64,000 nucleotides of DNA from JAKFWF01 sp963750535 (GTDB lineage Bacteria > Pseudomonadota > Alphaproteobacteria > Rhizobiales > Hyphomicrobiaceae): the NCBI GenBank assembly GCA_963750535.1, contig CAVVRF010000039.1:15631-79630 (forward strand), read 5' to 3'. The notes beneath the pieces were generated by a model. That model worked only from the letters and a program-made list of their open reading frames with translations. It searched no databases and had not been told where the DNA came from. How positions within the stretch are numbered: position 1 is the first letter of the stretch; each line of letters begins with the position of its first letter. A program made the translations under genes and the position numbers. Of the stretch, positions 15,702 through 23,824 are shown piece by piece.

Positions 15702-16448
15702 ATGATCCTGTTTCCCGCGATCGACCTGAAGGATGGCCAGTGCGTGCGCCTGAAACATGGCGAGATGGCCTCGGCGACGGTGTTCAATGATGCGCCGGGC
15801 GCGCAGGCGCTGAAGTTCGAGGAGCAGGGCTTCGAATGGATCCATATCGTCGATCTGAACGGAGCGTTCGCCGGCCGGCCGGTCAACGGCGCGGCGGTCG
15901 ACGCGATCCTCGCTGCCGTCGGCATTCCGGTTCAGCTCGGTGGCGGCATTCGCGATCTGGCCACCATTGAGATGTGGCTCGGCAAAGGCGTGCGGCGCGT
16001 GATCCTCGGCACGGCGGCGGTGCGCGATCCGGGACTCGTCCGCGAAGCCTGCAAGCGGTTTCCTGGGCGCATCGCGGTCGGTATCGACGCGCGCGACGGC
16101 CGCGTCGCCGTCGCCGGCTGGGCGGAAGAGTCGAACATCGTGGCCGCCGAGCTCGCCCATCGCTTCGAGGATGCCGGGGTGGCGGCGATCATCTTCACCG
16201 ACATTGGCCGCGATGGCGCCTTGGGCGGCTTGAACCTCGAGGCGACGGTCGCCCTGGCGCGGGCGACGGCGATCCCGGTGATCGCGTCGGGCGGGCTTGC
16301 CTCGCTTGCCGATATCGAGGCGCTGCTGCGGCCGGAAAATAGCGGCCTCGAGGGTGCGATCACCGGCCGGGCGCTCTATGATGGCCGCATCGATCCGGCG
16401 AAGGCGCTGGCGTTGTTGAATGCCGCACCCGGCCGGCCGGCGCGATGA
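15702..16448 (+). CDS. hisA: ProFAR isomerase HisA
   Basis: Fourth step of histidine synthesis, a TIM-barrel Amadori isomerase converting ProFAR to PRFAR. The protein is 248 residues. Asp8 in FPAIDLKDG, the IDARDG strand (about 128-133) and TDIGRDG (about 166-172) carry the catalytic and phosphate-binding residues. GGGIRDL is also present. The ribosome site GGGAAAG precedes the ATG. hisF follows after 67 bases. Confidence 0.97.
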   Translation: MILFPAIDLKDGQCVRLKHGEMASATVFNDAPGAQALKFEEQGFEWIHIVDLNGAFAGRPVNGAAVDAILAAVGIPVQLGGGIRDLATIEMWLGKGVRRVILGTAAVRDPGLVREACKRFPGRIAVGIDARDGRVAVAGWAEESNIVAAELAHRFEDAGVAAIIFTDIGRDGALGGLNLEATVALARATAIPVIASGGLASLADIEALLRPENSGLEGAITGRALYDGRIDPAKALALLNAAPGRPAR

Positions 16449-16515
16449 CACGGTTCCGCCGCATCCGGCCGGCTCCGCGAAGCGGAGTCGGATGCGGCAA
16501 TGAAAGAGATGTCAA

Positions 16516-17310
16516 ATGCTGAAGACCCGCATAATACCCTGCCTCGACGTCAAGGACGGCCGCGTCGTCAAGGGCGTCAACTTCGTCGGCCTGCGCGATG
16601 CCGGCGACCCGGTCGAGATCGCGGCCGCCTATGACGCCGCCGGCGCCGACGAATTGTGCTTCCTCGATATCACCGCGACGCACGAGGACCGCGGCATCAT
16701 CCTCGATATCGTTACCCGGACCGCGGAGCGCTGCTTCATGCCGCTCACCGTCGGCGGCGGGGTGCGCACGCTCGCGGACATCCGCGCGCTGCTGCAGGCC
16801 GGCGCCGACAAGGTGTCGATCAATTCGGCGGCGGTCAGGGACCGCGAGTTCGTCCGCGCCGCGTCGGAGAAGTTCGGCGCCCAGTGCGTGGTGGTGGCGA
16901 TCGACGCCAAGCGGGTGTCGGCCGCCGGTGCGCCTGGTCGCTGGGAGATTTTCACCCACGGCGGCCGCAATCCGACCGGCATCGATGCGGTCGGATTCGC
17001 CCGCGACGTGGTGGCGCGCGGCGCCGGCGAGATCCTGCTGACCTCGATGGATCGCGACGGCACCAAGGCGGGCTTCGATCTCGAATTGACGCGGACGATC
17101 TCGGACGCCGTCACCGTGCCGGTGATCGCCTCGGGCGGCGTCGGCACCCTCGATCACCTGGTCGACGGCATCCGCGATGGCCACGCCAGCGCGGTGCTGG
17201 CGGCATCGATCTTCCACTTCGGCACCTATTCGATAGGGCAGGCCAAGCGGCACCTGGCGGCGGCGGGGATCGCCGTCAGGCTCGATGCGAGCAGCGGCGC
17301 TGCGTGCTGA
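16516..17310 (+). CDS. hisF: Imidazole glycerol phosphate synthase, cyclase subunit HisF
   Basis: Uses ammonia from HisH and PRFAR to make imidazole glycerol phosphate and AICAR. The 264-residue TIM barrel has IIPCLDVKDGRVVKGVNF with Asp11, GGGVRTLADI, KVSINSAAV and LTSMDRDGTK. hisE and coaA, which often follow in this group, are missing. Instead 150 bases of apparently non-coding DNA lead into an IS3 element. Confidence 0.97.
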   Translation: MLKTRIIPCLDVKDGRVVKGVNFVGLRDAGDPVEIAAAYDAAGADELCFLDITATHEDRGIILDIVTRTAERCFMPLTVGGGVRTLADIRALLQAGADKVSINSAAVRDREFVRAASEKFGAQCVVVAIDAKRVSAAGAPGRWEIFTHGGRNPTGIDAVGFARDVVARGAGEILLTSMDRDGTKAGFDLELTRTISDAVTVPVIASGGVGTLDHLVDGIRDGHASAVLAASIFHFGTYSIGQAKRHLAAAGIAVRLDASSGAAC

Positions 17311-17461
17311 GTAGTGAAGGCATCACGGCGGCGGCCGGCCGGCGCCGGCGCGTCGCACCGAAATAGGACGCCTTGGCCCCAACCAGGCGCTTCAAGCCCA
17401 CCGACGTCACCTGCGCGAACCCGGCGTTGGCCGGGATGTTGTGGATGAACCGCGCCGACTT
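17311..17461. other. Short stretch between hisF and the IS, possible gene remnant
   Basis: On the minus strand an open frame from the IS border reads SARFIHNIPANAGFAQVTSV and on to GAKASYFGAT before becoming Arg-rich and running into hisF. It looks like real protein sequence but I do not recognise it. It may be the end of a gene cut by the IS. Nothing comparable was seen on the other side of the element. Confidence 0.3.
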
Positions 17462-17484
17462 TTTCGGAGGCTGGTTGTTTTGAG

Positions 17485-18402
17485 TCAGGCAGCGAGTGCT
17501 GCAGGCTCCTCCAGTGCTGCGTAGTAGGCGGCTTCGGCCTCGGCCGGTGGCACATTGCCGATGGATGAGAGAAGCCTACGGTTGTTGAACCAGTCGACCC
17601 ACTCGAGTGTCGCATACTCGACGGCTTCCAGCGAGCGCCAGGGCCCGCGCCGCCAGATCACCTCGGCTTTGTAGAGCCCGTTGATGGTCTCGGCCAGCGC
17701 GTTGTCGTAACTATCGCCGACACTGCCAACCGACGGCACGAGGCCGGCCTCGGCGAGGCGCTCGGTGTATTTGATCGCCACGTACTGCACGCCGCGATCG
17801 GAGTGGTGGACAAGGCCGCTACCGGCGACCGGCCGGCGCTCATGCAAAGCCTGCTCCAGTGCATCGAGCACGAAGCCGGCGTGCGCCGAGCGGTTGACGC
17901 GCCAGCCGACGATGCGGCGGGCATAGGCGTCGATCACGAACGCCACGTAGACGAACCCGGTCCAAGTCGCGACGTAGGTGAAGTCCGACACCCACAACAC
18001 ATTCGGCCGCGGCGCCTTGAACTGACGGTTGACGTGATCGAGCGGACAGACGGCAGCCTTCTCGGCAACGGTCGTGCGCCGTCGTTTGCCGCGGATCACC
18101 CCTTGCAAAGCCATCTTCCGCATCAGTCGGGCGACGGTGCAGCGGGCGACCTCGAAGCCCTCCCGCAGCAACTGCCGCCACACCTTGCGCACGCCGTAGA
18201 CCTGGAAGTTCTCAGTCCACACGCGGCGGATCTCCTCCATCAGCTCGGCATCACGCCGTATCCGCGCCGGCGCCGTTTCCGGTTGCGCGCGGCGCCGGGC
18301 ATGCGCGTGGTAGGTGGAGGGGGCAATCGCCAGGACGCGGCAGATCGGCTCGACCCCGTGCTTCTCGCGGTACGCATCGACGAAGCTGATCATGGCTTCC
18401 AT
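17485..18402 (-). CDS. IS3-family transposase OrfB (DDE integrase)
   Basis: A 305-residue catalytic part of the transposase, normally made as an OrfAB fusion by programmed frameshifting. It has the HTH_21 region (RVWTENFQVYGVRKVWRQL) and the rve integrase core: Asp in WVSDFTYV, Asp in HHSDRGVQY and Glu in NALAETINGLYKAE, the DDE triad. The ATG at 18402 or 18393 overlaps the end of orfA. Confidence 0.95.
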   Translation of the reverse strand: MEAMISFVDAYREKHGVEPICRVLAIAPSTYHAHARRRAQPETAPARIRRDAELMEEIRRVWTENFQVYGVRKVWRQLLREGFEVARCTVARLMRKMALQGVIRGKRRRTTVAEKAAVCPLDHVNRQFKAPRPNVLWVSDFTYVATWTGFVYVAFVIDAYARRIVGWRVNRSAHAGFVLDALEQALHERRPVAGSGLVHHSDRGVQYVAIKYTERLAEAGLVPSVGSVGDSYDNALAETINGLYKAEVIWRRGPWRSLEAVEYATLEWVDWFNNRRLLSSIGNVPPAEAEAAYYAALEEPAALAA

Positions 18403-18722
18403 CGGCGGTCGAGCTCCGCCTGGGCAAAATATGCAGATGCCTTGCGCAGGATCTCGTTGGCCTGGCGTAGCTCGCGGACCTCGCGTTCAAGCGCCTTGAT
18501 GCGCTCGCGCTCGTCGGTGGTCGGGCCAGCTCTGCGACCCTGATCGCGCTCGGCCTGCCGTACCCACAGCCGCAGCGTTTCGGCCTTGCAGCCAATCTTC
18601 GCCGCAATCGACACCATCGCCGCCCATTCCGAGGCGTGCTCGCCACGGTGTTCGATCACCATCCGAACGGCGCGCTCACGCACCTCGGGTGAATACCTCG
18701 GGGATTTGGATTCGTTCATCAT
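18390..18722 (-). CDS. IS3-family transposase OrfA
   Basis: A 110-residue helix-turn-helix protein (SPEVRERAVRMVIEHRGEHA, then KIGCKAETLRLWVRQ) followed by a leucine-zipper-like coiled coil (ERIKALEREVRELRQANEIL). It binds the IS ends. It overlaps orfB in a different frame, and the coil runs straight into the overlap, as expected for fusion by frameshifting. Confidence 0.93.
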   Translation of the reverse strand: MMNESKSPRYSPEVRERAVRMVIEHRGEHASEWAAMVSIAAKIGCKAETLRLWVRQAERDQGRRAGPTTDERERIKALEREVRELRQANEILRKASAYFAQAELDRRWKP

Positions 18723-18826
18723 GGCTCCAGTCTCTCAAGAGTTGGAGCCTCCGGCAAACCCGGGGCGGTTCAATCCTGCCGTAGGTTTCGAGTGGTGACC
18801 AGCGCGCCCGGTCGCTGGCGACGCGG

Positions 18827-18860
18827 TCCCGGGTCTCGCGCATCCTGCGCTCGCCCGGGA
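18827..18860. repeat. TCCCGGG palindrome
   Basis: TCCCGGG...CCCGGGA with inner partial pairing (CTCGCGC / GCGCTCG region). Palindromes of this kind are common in Bradyrhizobium-like genomes. A separate small hairpin CACGAGC-AG-GCTCGTG follows at 18920-18935. The rest of 18757-19190 shows no convincing gene on either strand. Confidence 0.6.
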
Positions 18861-19189
18861 ATGCAGGCTGGGGAAGGGGCGCTCATTTGGCGGCGATCCG
18901 CCTGCTGTACGAACACGCGCACGAGCAGGCTCGTGCCTGCGGCGCCTGTCGCGTCGAGCTCCCGCAGCCAAGGCCGAGTGTCCGACCGGGTTCATCCCTT
19001 GCTCCGCCCCCTCCCCTTGCTTCCCCGGCCGGAGCGCGGCAGCGCGCAGAGCCGGGGCCGCGTCGGCGGCGGGCTCAGCGCCGCTGCCTATTGCCCACAG
19101 CCTATTGGCTGGCTATTCGCCACCCTCCACTCCCCAACTTATCCACGCCCGCCAACCCCGTGCCATACTCACTCCCGTTCCGCTTCATC

Positions 19190-19380
19190 GAGGGCGTGCT
19201 TCGAAGGCGTTCTGGTGCGGAGGCGGAATAGGACGGTCCGGGAATCACTGCGGTCACGCGCCGCACATTCTGGGAGGGCGCCGCGACCCCTGTAGCGAGA
19301 CCGGGGGCAGCCTGAGGCTCTAAGGCGGGCCTCGAAGACCTCGCCTAAAACGCGACGGGTGCCCCGCGAAAATCCGTCCG
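19190..19380 (+). ncRNA. Candidate structured RNA, unidentified
   Basis: No protein-like frame is seen, but a run of hairpins is: CCCC/GGGG (19287-19307), AGCC-TGA-GGCT (19309-19319), AGGCG/CGCCT (19323-19346) and CGCGacGGG/CCCcGCG (19351-19368). Longer pairings are GTGCGG/CCGCAC (19215-19220 with 19261-19266) and GGACGG/CCGTCC (19231-19236 with 19374-19379); these two together would make a pseudoknot. The hallmarks of RNase P RNA, SRP RNA and tmRNA are not present. It could be an unrecognised small RNA, a leader of the dehydrogenase gene 300 bases on, or only G+C-rich pairing. Strand is uncertain. From 19381 to 19695 nothing else was seen. Confidence 0.3.
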
Positions 19381-19695
19381 AGTGGGGTGGCTCTGGGCCA
19401 CCTGAATGAAAGAATGCGGAAGACCGCCGTGGACCACGGCCGCCCCGCTCCCCCTCGTTGTCAAAAACGAGGATCGTCTGCTCGAGCACTATCAGGAGCG
19501 ATTGGTTGCATCAACATCAATTGGCTCGTCGTCACGCGCCGCGATAATCTCCGCGGACTGCTCAAGATGCGATGCCGGCCGCCTGGCCGGTGCACCATGC
19601 CGATTTGCCGAGGCAGCCGTGCGGTTGCACCCGCCGACTGCGCCGCATTCCGGTATAGTGTCGCGCTCGCAAACGGCATCGGGGACGGAAACACA

Positions 19696-20745
19696 ATGGC
19701 GGCAGCGAGAAAGCGCGTCGGCAGGCTCGATCTTTGGCTCGACCCGGCGTTCAACGAGCGTTTGCGGGCGCAGCCGGACATCGAGCTCGGGATCGCCGCC
19801 TCGAACGGGCCGGAAGCCGACGTCTGGGACGTGCTCGGCCACGCCCACGTCTATCAGGTTTCATCGGCGATCAACGAGTTGCCGAAGCCCTACCAGGTGC
19901 GCGATGACCTTTTGCGGCGCTGCCCGGACCTGCTGTGCGTCTCGGCCGGCGGCGCCGGACTTGATACCGTCGATATCGACGCCTGCACGCGGGCCGGCGT
20001 CGCCGTGGTCAATCAGAGCGGCGCCAATGCCCAGTCGGTCGCCGAGCTGGCCTTCGGGCTGATGCTTTCGGTCGCCCGCAAGATCCCGGCCTCCGACCGC
20101 CTGCTGCACACCGAGCGCGGCTTCTCGCGCGAGTCGCTGATGGGCACGGAGATCGGCGGCTCGACGCTCGGCATCGTCGGCATCGGCAACACCGGCTCGC
20201 GCACGGCGGCGATCGCCCGGGGCTTCGGCATGCGGGTGCTGGCGGTCGACCCGCTGCTTGCCGCCGACGAGATCGCCAGGCGCGGCGCCGAGCCGGTCGA
20301 CATGGCGACGATGCTGGCCGCGGCCGATATCGTCTCGGTGCATTGTCCGCTCGACAAGACCACGGCCAACATGTTCGCCGCGCGCGAATTTGCCGCCATG
20401 AAGCCGGGCGCCATGTTCGTCAGCACTGCGCGCGGCGGCATCCACGACGAGGCGGCGCTCCACGATGCATTGATCTCGGGGCATCTCGCCGGCGCCGGGC
20501 TCGACGTGTGGCAGGTCGAGCCGCCACCGCTCGATCATCCGCTGCTGGCACTGCCGAATGTAGTCGCGACCTTCCACACCGCCGGCGTGACGCGTCAGGC
20601 GCGCAGGAACGTCGCGGTTTGGGCCGCCGACCAGATCATCGGGTTGCTCGACGGCAAACGGCCGCCGCGGCTGGTGAACCTGGAGGTGTGGCCGGCATTC
20701 GCCGCCCGCCGCGAGGCCGCTTTCGGCCGGCCGGCGAGCCGTTGA
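19696..20745 (+). CDS. D-isomer-specific 2-hydroxyacid dehydrogenase
   Basis: NAD(P)-dependent dehydrogenase of the phosphoglycerate dehydrogenase type, 349 residues. The Rossmann motif GIVGIGNTG is at 159-167, and the catalytic Arg246 (STARGGI), Glu275 (VWQVEPP) and His294 (FHTAGVT) are all present. The substrate is not readable. The ATG at 19696 follows GGGACGGAA; the open frame extends upstream without plausible protein. It stands alone between the candidate RNA and glpK. Confidence 0.92.
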   Translation: MAAARKRVGRLDLWLDPAFNERLRAQPDIELGIAASNGPEADVWDVLGHAHVYQVSSAINELPKPYQVRDDLLRRCPDLLCVSAGGAGLDTVDIDACTRAGVAVVNQSGANAQSVAELAFGLMLSVARKIPASDRLLHTERGFSRESLMGTEIGGSTLGIVGIGNTGSRTAAIARGFGMRVLAVDPLLAADEIARRGAEPVDMATMLAAADIVSVHCPLDKTTANMFAAREFAAMKPGAMFVSTARGGIHDEAALHDALISGHLAGAGLDVWQVEPPPLDHPLLALPNVVATFHTAGVTRQARRNVAVWAADQIIGLLDGKRPPRLVNLEVWPAFAARREAAFGRPASR

Positions 20746-20790
20746 TCGCGTCGGCGCGCGGTCGTCGCGTCGAAGCCCGGTTGAACATGA

Positions 20791-20876
20791 CCTAGTGTCC
20801 CGATCGCGAAGCTCGGCACCACCCGCAGCTCGGCAATGCTGCACGATGGATGCGGACTTCCGAATCATCACACTAG
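20791..20876. repeat. CTAG-tip palindrome, hybrid (GTGTCC left, TGTGA right)
   Basis: The left tip CCTAGTGTCCCGATCGCGAAG belongs to one class and the right tip GACTTCCGAATCATCACACTAG to another, so this copy is a chimera of the two palindrome types. It lies 46 bases before glpK. Confidence 0.8.
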
Positions 20877-20921
20877 AATGTGCCGCATGTTGAGCGGCAA
20901 AGAAGCCAGGGGAGGGCCATG

Positions 20922-22430
20922 ATGGCAGCCGAGACGCAGTTCGTAGTGGCGATCGACCAGGGAACGACCTCCTCGCGCGCCATCGTGTTTGCCTCCGACC
21001 TCGCGGTCAAAGCCGCGGCGCAGCAGGAGTTTACCCAGCACTACCCGCAATCGGGCTGGGTCGAGCACGAGCCGGACGACCTGTGGCGGACGGCGCTCGC
21101 GACGCTCAAGGACGCGGTGGCCAAGGCCGGCGTCGGGCCGCAGCAGATCGCGGCGATCGGCATCACCAACCAGCGCGAGACCACGATCGTGTGGGACCGC
21201 GATACCGGCAAGCCGGTCCATCGCGCCATCGTCTGGCAGGATCGCCGCACCGCCGAGGTCTGCCAGCGGCTGAAGGCTGACGGTGCGCAAGCAGCCGTCG
21301 CGGCCAAGACCGGCCTGCTGCTCGACCCCTATTTCTCGGGCACCAAGATTGCCTGGATCCTCGACCAGGACCCCGCGTTGCGGCAGCGCGCCGAGGCCGG
21401 CCGGCTGCTATTCGGCACCGTCGACACCTACCTGCTGTGGCAGCTGACCGGCGGCCGCGTGCACGCGACCGACGCGACCAACGCATCGCGGACGCTGCTG
21501 CTCGACATCCACTCCGGCCAATGGGATGAGGAAATGCTGCGACTGTTCCGCGTGCCGCGCGCGATGCTGCCGGTGGTGCGCGACAGCTCGGCCGACTTCG
21601 GCTCCACCGACGCGGCAATCCTCGGCCGGCCGGTGCGGATCGGCGGCATCGCCGGCGATCAGCAGGCTGCGACCGTCGGCCAGGGCTGCTTTCAGCCTGG
21701 CATGATGAAGTCGACCTATGGCACCGGCTGCTTTGCGCTGCTCAATACCGGCGAGGTGGCGGTGGCGTCGAGGAACTCGCTGCTGACCACGATCGCCTAT
21801 CAGCTGAATGGCCGCCGCACCTACGCACTCGAGGGCGCGATCTTCATTGCCGGCGCCGCCGTGCAATGGCTGCGCGACGGCCTCGGCATCATCAAGTCGG
21901 CGGCGGAGACCGGCGACCTGGCGGCCGGCGCCGACCCGTCCCAGAGCGTGTACCTGGTGCCGGCGTTCGTCGGTCTCGGTGCGCCATGGTGGAACGCGGA
22001 CGTTCGTGGCGCCATCTTCGGCCTGACGCGCAACACCGGCCCGAAGGAGTTCGCCCGTGCGGCGCTGGAGAGCGTCGCCTTCCAGACCCGCGACCTGCTC
22101 GAAGCCATGCGAAAGGATTGGGCGGGCGCGAGCGGCGGCGCGGTGGCAGCGCCGGTGCTGCGCGTCGACGGCGGCATGACGGCCTCCGACTGGACCATGC
22201 AGTGCCTTGCCGACATCCTCGATGCCGCGGTCGATCGTCCGCGCGTCCTGGAGACGACTGCGCTCGGCGCGGCCTACCTTGCCGGGCTGCATGCGGGTGT
22301 CTATCCGCAGCCGGCCGAATTCGCCCGGATATGGGCGCTCGATCGCCGGTTCGAGCCGAGGATGGCGGCCGCCGACCGGCAGCGCAAGCTCGACGGATGG
22401 CGCGACGCGGTTCGCCGGGCGCTTGCTTGA
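20922..22430 (+). CDS. glpK: Glycerol kinase
   Basis: FGGY-family kinase that phosphorylates glycerol to glycerol 3-phosphate with ATP. The protein is 502 residues. Seen: IDQGTTSSRAIVF, GITNQRETTIVWDRDTG, WQDRRTAE, TYGTGCF, PAFVGLGAPWWNADVRG, RVDGGMTASDW and ETTALGAAYLAG. Two ATGs (20919, 20922) follow GGAGGG; the second has the better spacing. The partner dehydrogenase glpD is 6 kb downstream and not in the same operon. No glycerol facilitator gene is here. Confidence 0.97.
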   Translation: MAAETQFVVAIDQGTTSSRAIVFASDLAVKAAAQQEFTQHYPQSGWVEHEPDDLWRTALATLKDAVAKAGVGPQQIAAIGITNQRETTIVWDRDTGKPVHRAIVWQDRRTAEVCQRLKADGAQAAVAAKTGLLLDPYFSGTKIAWILDQDPALRQRAEAGRLLFGTVDTYLLWQLTGGRVHATDATNASRTLLLDIHSGQWDEEMLRLFRVPRAMLPVVRDSSADFGSTDAAILGRPVRIGGIAGDQQAATVGQGCFQPGMMKSTYGTGCFALLNTGEVAVASRNSLLTTIAYQLNGRRTYALEGAIFIAGAAVQWLRDGLGIIKSAAETGDLAAGADPSQSVYLVPAFVGLGAPWWNADVRGAIFGLTRNTGPKEFARAALESVAFQTRDLLEAMRKDWAGASGGAVAAPVLRVDGGMTASDWTMQCLADILDAAVDRPRVLETTALGAAYLAGLHAGVYPQPAEFARIWALDRRFEPRMAAADRQRKLDGWRDAVRRALA

Positions 22431-22460
22431 GTGATCACCGGGTCGCTGTCCGCCCAGGGC

Positions 22461-22500
22461 AAAAAAGTGGCCGGAAGCGATCCCCCGATCGCTTCCGGCC
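22461..22500 (-). terminator. Rho-independent terminator of gcrA
   Basis: A perfect 14-pair stem, GGCCGGAAGCGATC (22469-22482) and GATCGCTTCCGGCC (22487-22500), with loop CCCC. On the minus strand it is followed by six T residues (22466-22461), the classic intrinsic terminator for gcrA. On the plus strand there is no T-run, so it would stop glpK transcription only weakly. Confidence 0.85.
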
Positions 22501-22559
22501 TCCCCCACCGGCAGGTCGTGACAATGTCCCGACCCGCCTCCGAACTTTCAATACGACGC

Positions 22560-23123
22560 TCAGGCGTCGGTCGGCTCGGTCTTGCCGACCGGGCCGGGAA
22601 TGTACGCAGGCGAGATATGGCCAGGCTCGCGCACGTCGCGGCGGCGCGGCTGCGGCGGCTGGAACGCGCGGCGGGCGTGGAACTCGCAGTAGGGCAGGCC
22701 CGGCACCTTGTCGCGATTGCAGAAATGGAAATCGGCCAGCTGCGGGTCGCCGATCGGCCAGCGGCAGCTGCATTCCGTCAGCGTCGCGATCGTGCGGCGC
22801 TCATTGAGCGGAATGTCGAGCTCCTCCACCGTTGGCACGAACGGCTCGGCGTCGAGCTGATAAAGTCCGCGCACGGTCGGATTGCCCTGGCTCGGGAAGC
22901 GGGGCTTGGCCAGTCGCTTCGGCTGCTGCTGCGCGACGCGGGCGCGCGGCCGGTGGCTCTTCATGCGCGACGTGGTTGCCCGGCCCGAGAGGCCCAGGCG
23001 GTGGACCTTGCCGATGACGGCATTGCGGGTGACGCTGCCGAGGCGGCCTGCGATCTGGCTGGCGCTCAGTCCCTCGGACCAGAGCTTCTTCAGAAGCTCG
23101 ACGCGCTCGTCGTTCCAACCCAT
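22560..23123 (-). CDS. gcrA: Cell-cycle regulator GcrA
   Basis: Alphaproteobacterial transcription regulator that binds sigma70 RNA polymerase and promoters methylated by CcrM at GANTC. The 187-residue protein begins MGWNDERVELLKKLWSEGLS, the family's DNA-binding N-terminus, continues ASQIAGRLGSVTRNAVIGKV, has a basic linker, and ends with the C-terminal domain containing CRWPIGDP and FCNRDKVPGLPYCEFHARRA. The ATG at 23123 is unambiguous from homology. A strong terminator lies downstream. This gene limits the host to Alphaproteobacteria. Confidence 0.97.
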   Translation of the reverse strand: MGWNDERVELLKKLWSEGLSASQIAGRLGSVTRNAVIGKVHRLGLSGRATTSRMKSHRPRARVAQQQPKRLAKPRFPSQGNPTVRGLYQLDAEPFVPTVEELDIPLNERRTIATLTECSCRWPIGDPQLADFHFCNRDKVPGLPYCEFHARRAFQPPQPRRRDVREPGHISPAYIPGPVGKTEPTDA

Positions 23124-23824
23124 AATCGTTTGCTCCATACCGAATACTGGCGCGCGCTCGCGCTTCGGCGCGAACGTCGGCGTGGGCCGGGCGGTGAGGC
23201 AGACGTACGAACGAGCACGGCTCGTCCGGGTGCGCGACACGCAGCTCGACCGGTTACAGACGCTGTACTGGGGGACGCATCACTTGGGACTGGCGCTTCT
23301 CGCCGGCGGAGAGACCGCCGCGGAACTGTGCCTACACTTGCACGGGTGCGCCTTACGCAATGCGAGCATGAACAAACGCTCGCCAACTATATCTAGAGCG
23401 GACCGGGAGCCCTGCCCTATAGATAGACATTACCGCAGACTGGATTTGCTCTACAAGCGACCCGGGGCGATACGTTGCCCATTGACAAATCATGGTGTCC
23501 GAAGCGCCACAGAGCGATTCGAGTTCGCTGTATGTTTCTGTACAACTCGAAATTCGCACTTCTCAATCGACGATGCGGATGATCGCCGTCGATCTCGACG
23601 GTGATGGTTGCTGAATTCAATGCCGTCGTCACCGGTAGAGTCTTCCCGGATGCGCCCATCGCGCCGGATGTTGGAGTTCTCGCTCGCCGCGGCACGGGTC
23701 GAGGCATGCAGCGCCGTAGCGTCAGGCTTGCGGCCGGGCCGGACCGCTTGCCGGCCGGCGCACTGGCCTCTAACGCTGCACCCGAAACCATTGCATCGTC
23801 GGCAGCTCACCACGACCGGTCGAT
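23124..23824. other. 700-base stretch with no recognisable gene
   Basis: It lies between the divergent gcrA and MFS transporter genes. The first 260 bases read as Arg-rich frames typical of non-coding G+C-rich DNA. From about 23380 to 23600 the base composition drops and no frame looks like protein. A TTGACA at 23482 has no matching -10 box. No palindrome of the window's repeat families was seen. Confidence 0.6.

Larger units (their letters stand above)
17462..18756 (-). mobile_element. IS3-family insertion sequence, complete
   Basis: About 1.3 kb with orfA and orfB overlapping by 13 bases on the minus strand. The ends are imperfect inverted repeats: rightward TGCCGGAGGCTCCAACTCTTG against leftward TTTCGGAGGCTGGTTGTTTTG, sharing GGAGGCT and TTGAG. 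I could not fix the target duplication by eye. Both frames are open, so the element may be active. It lies where hisE would be expected after hisF. Confidence 0.85.

Noticed and set aside
18768..18785. tRNA T-arm-like hairpin GGCGGTTCAATCCTGCC
   Set aside because: The stem and seven-base loop fit a T-arm, but no acceptor stem, D-arm or anticodon arm can be found on either side, and it directly abuts the IS end.
19138..19148. DnaA box-like TTATCCACG, possible origin
   Set aside because: It is a single near-match with no cluster of boxes, no A+T-rich unwinding region and no origin-linked genes nearby.
19190..19380. RNase P RNA, SRP RNA or tmRNA
   Set aside because: The GAGGAAAGTCC core of RNase P, the GGAAGG-AGCAGCC loop of SRP RNA and an encoded peptide tag ending in AA-stop were all looked for and not found, so the structure is left unnamed.
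23482..23510. Promoter with TTGACA in the gcrA-MFS gap
   Set aside because: No acceptable -10 hexamer lies 15-19 bases downstream and no gene starts at a suitable distance.
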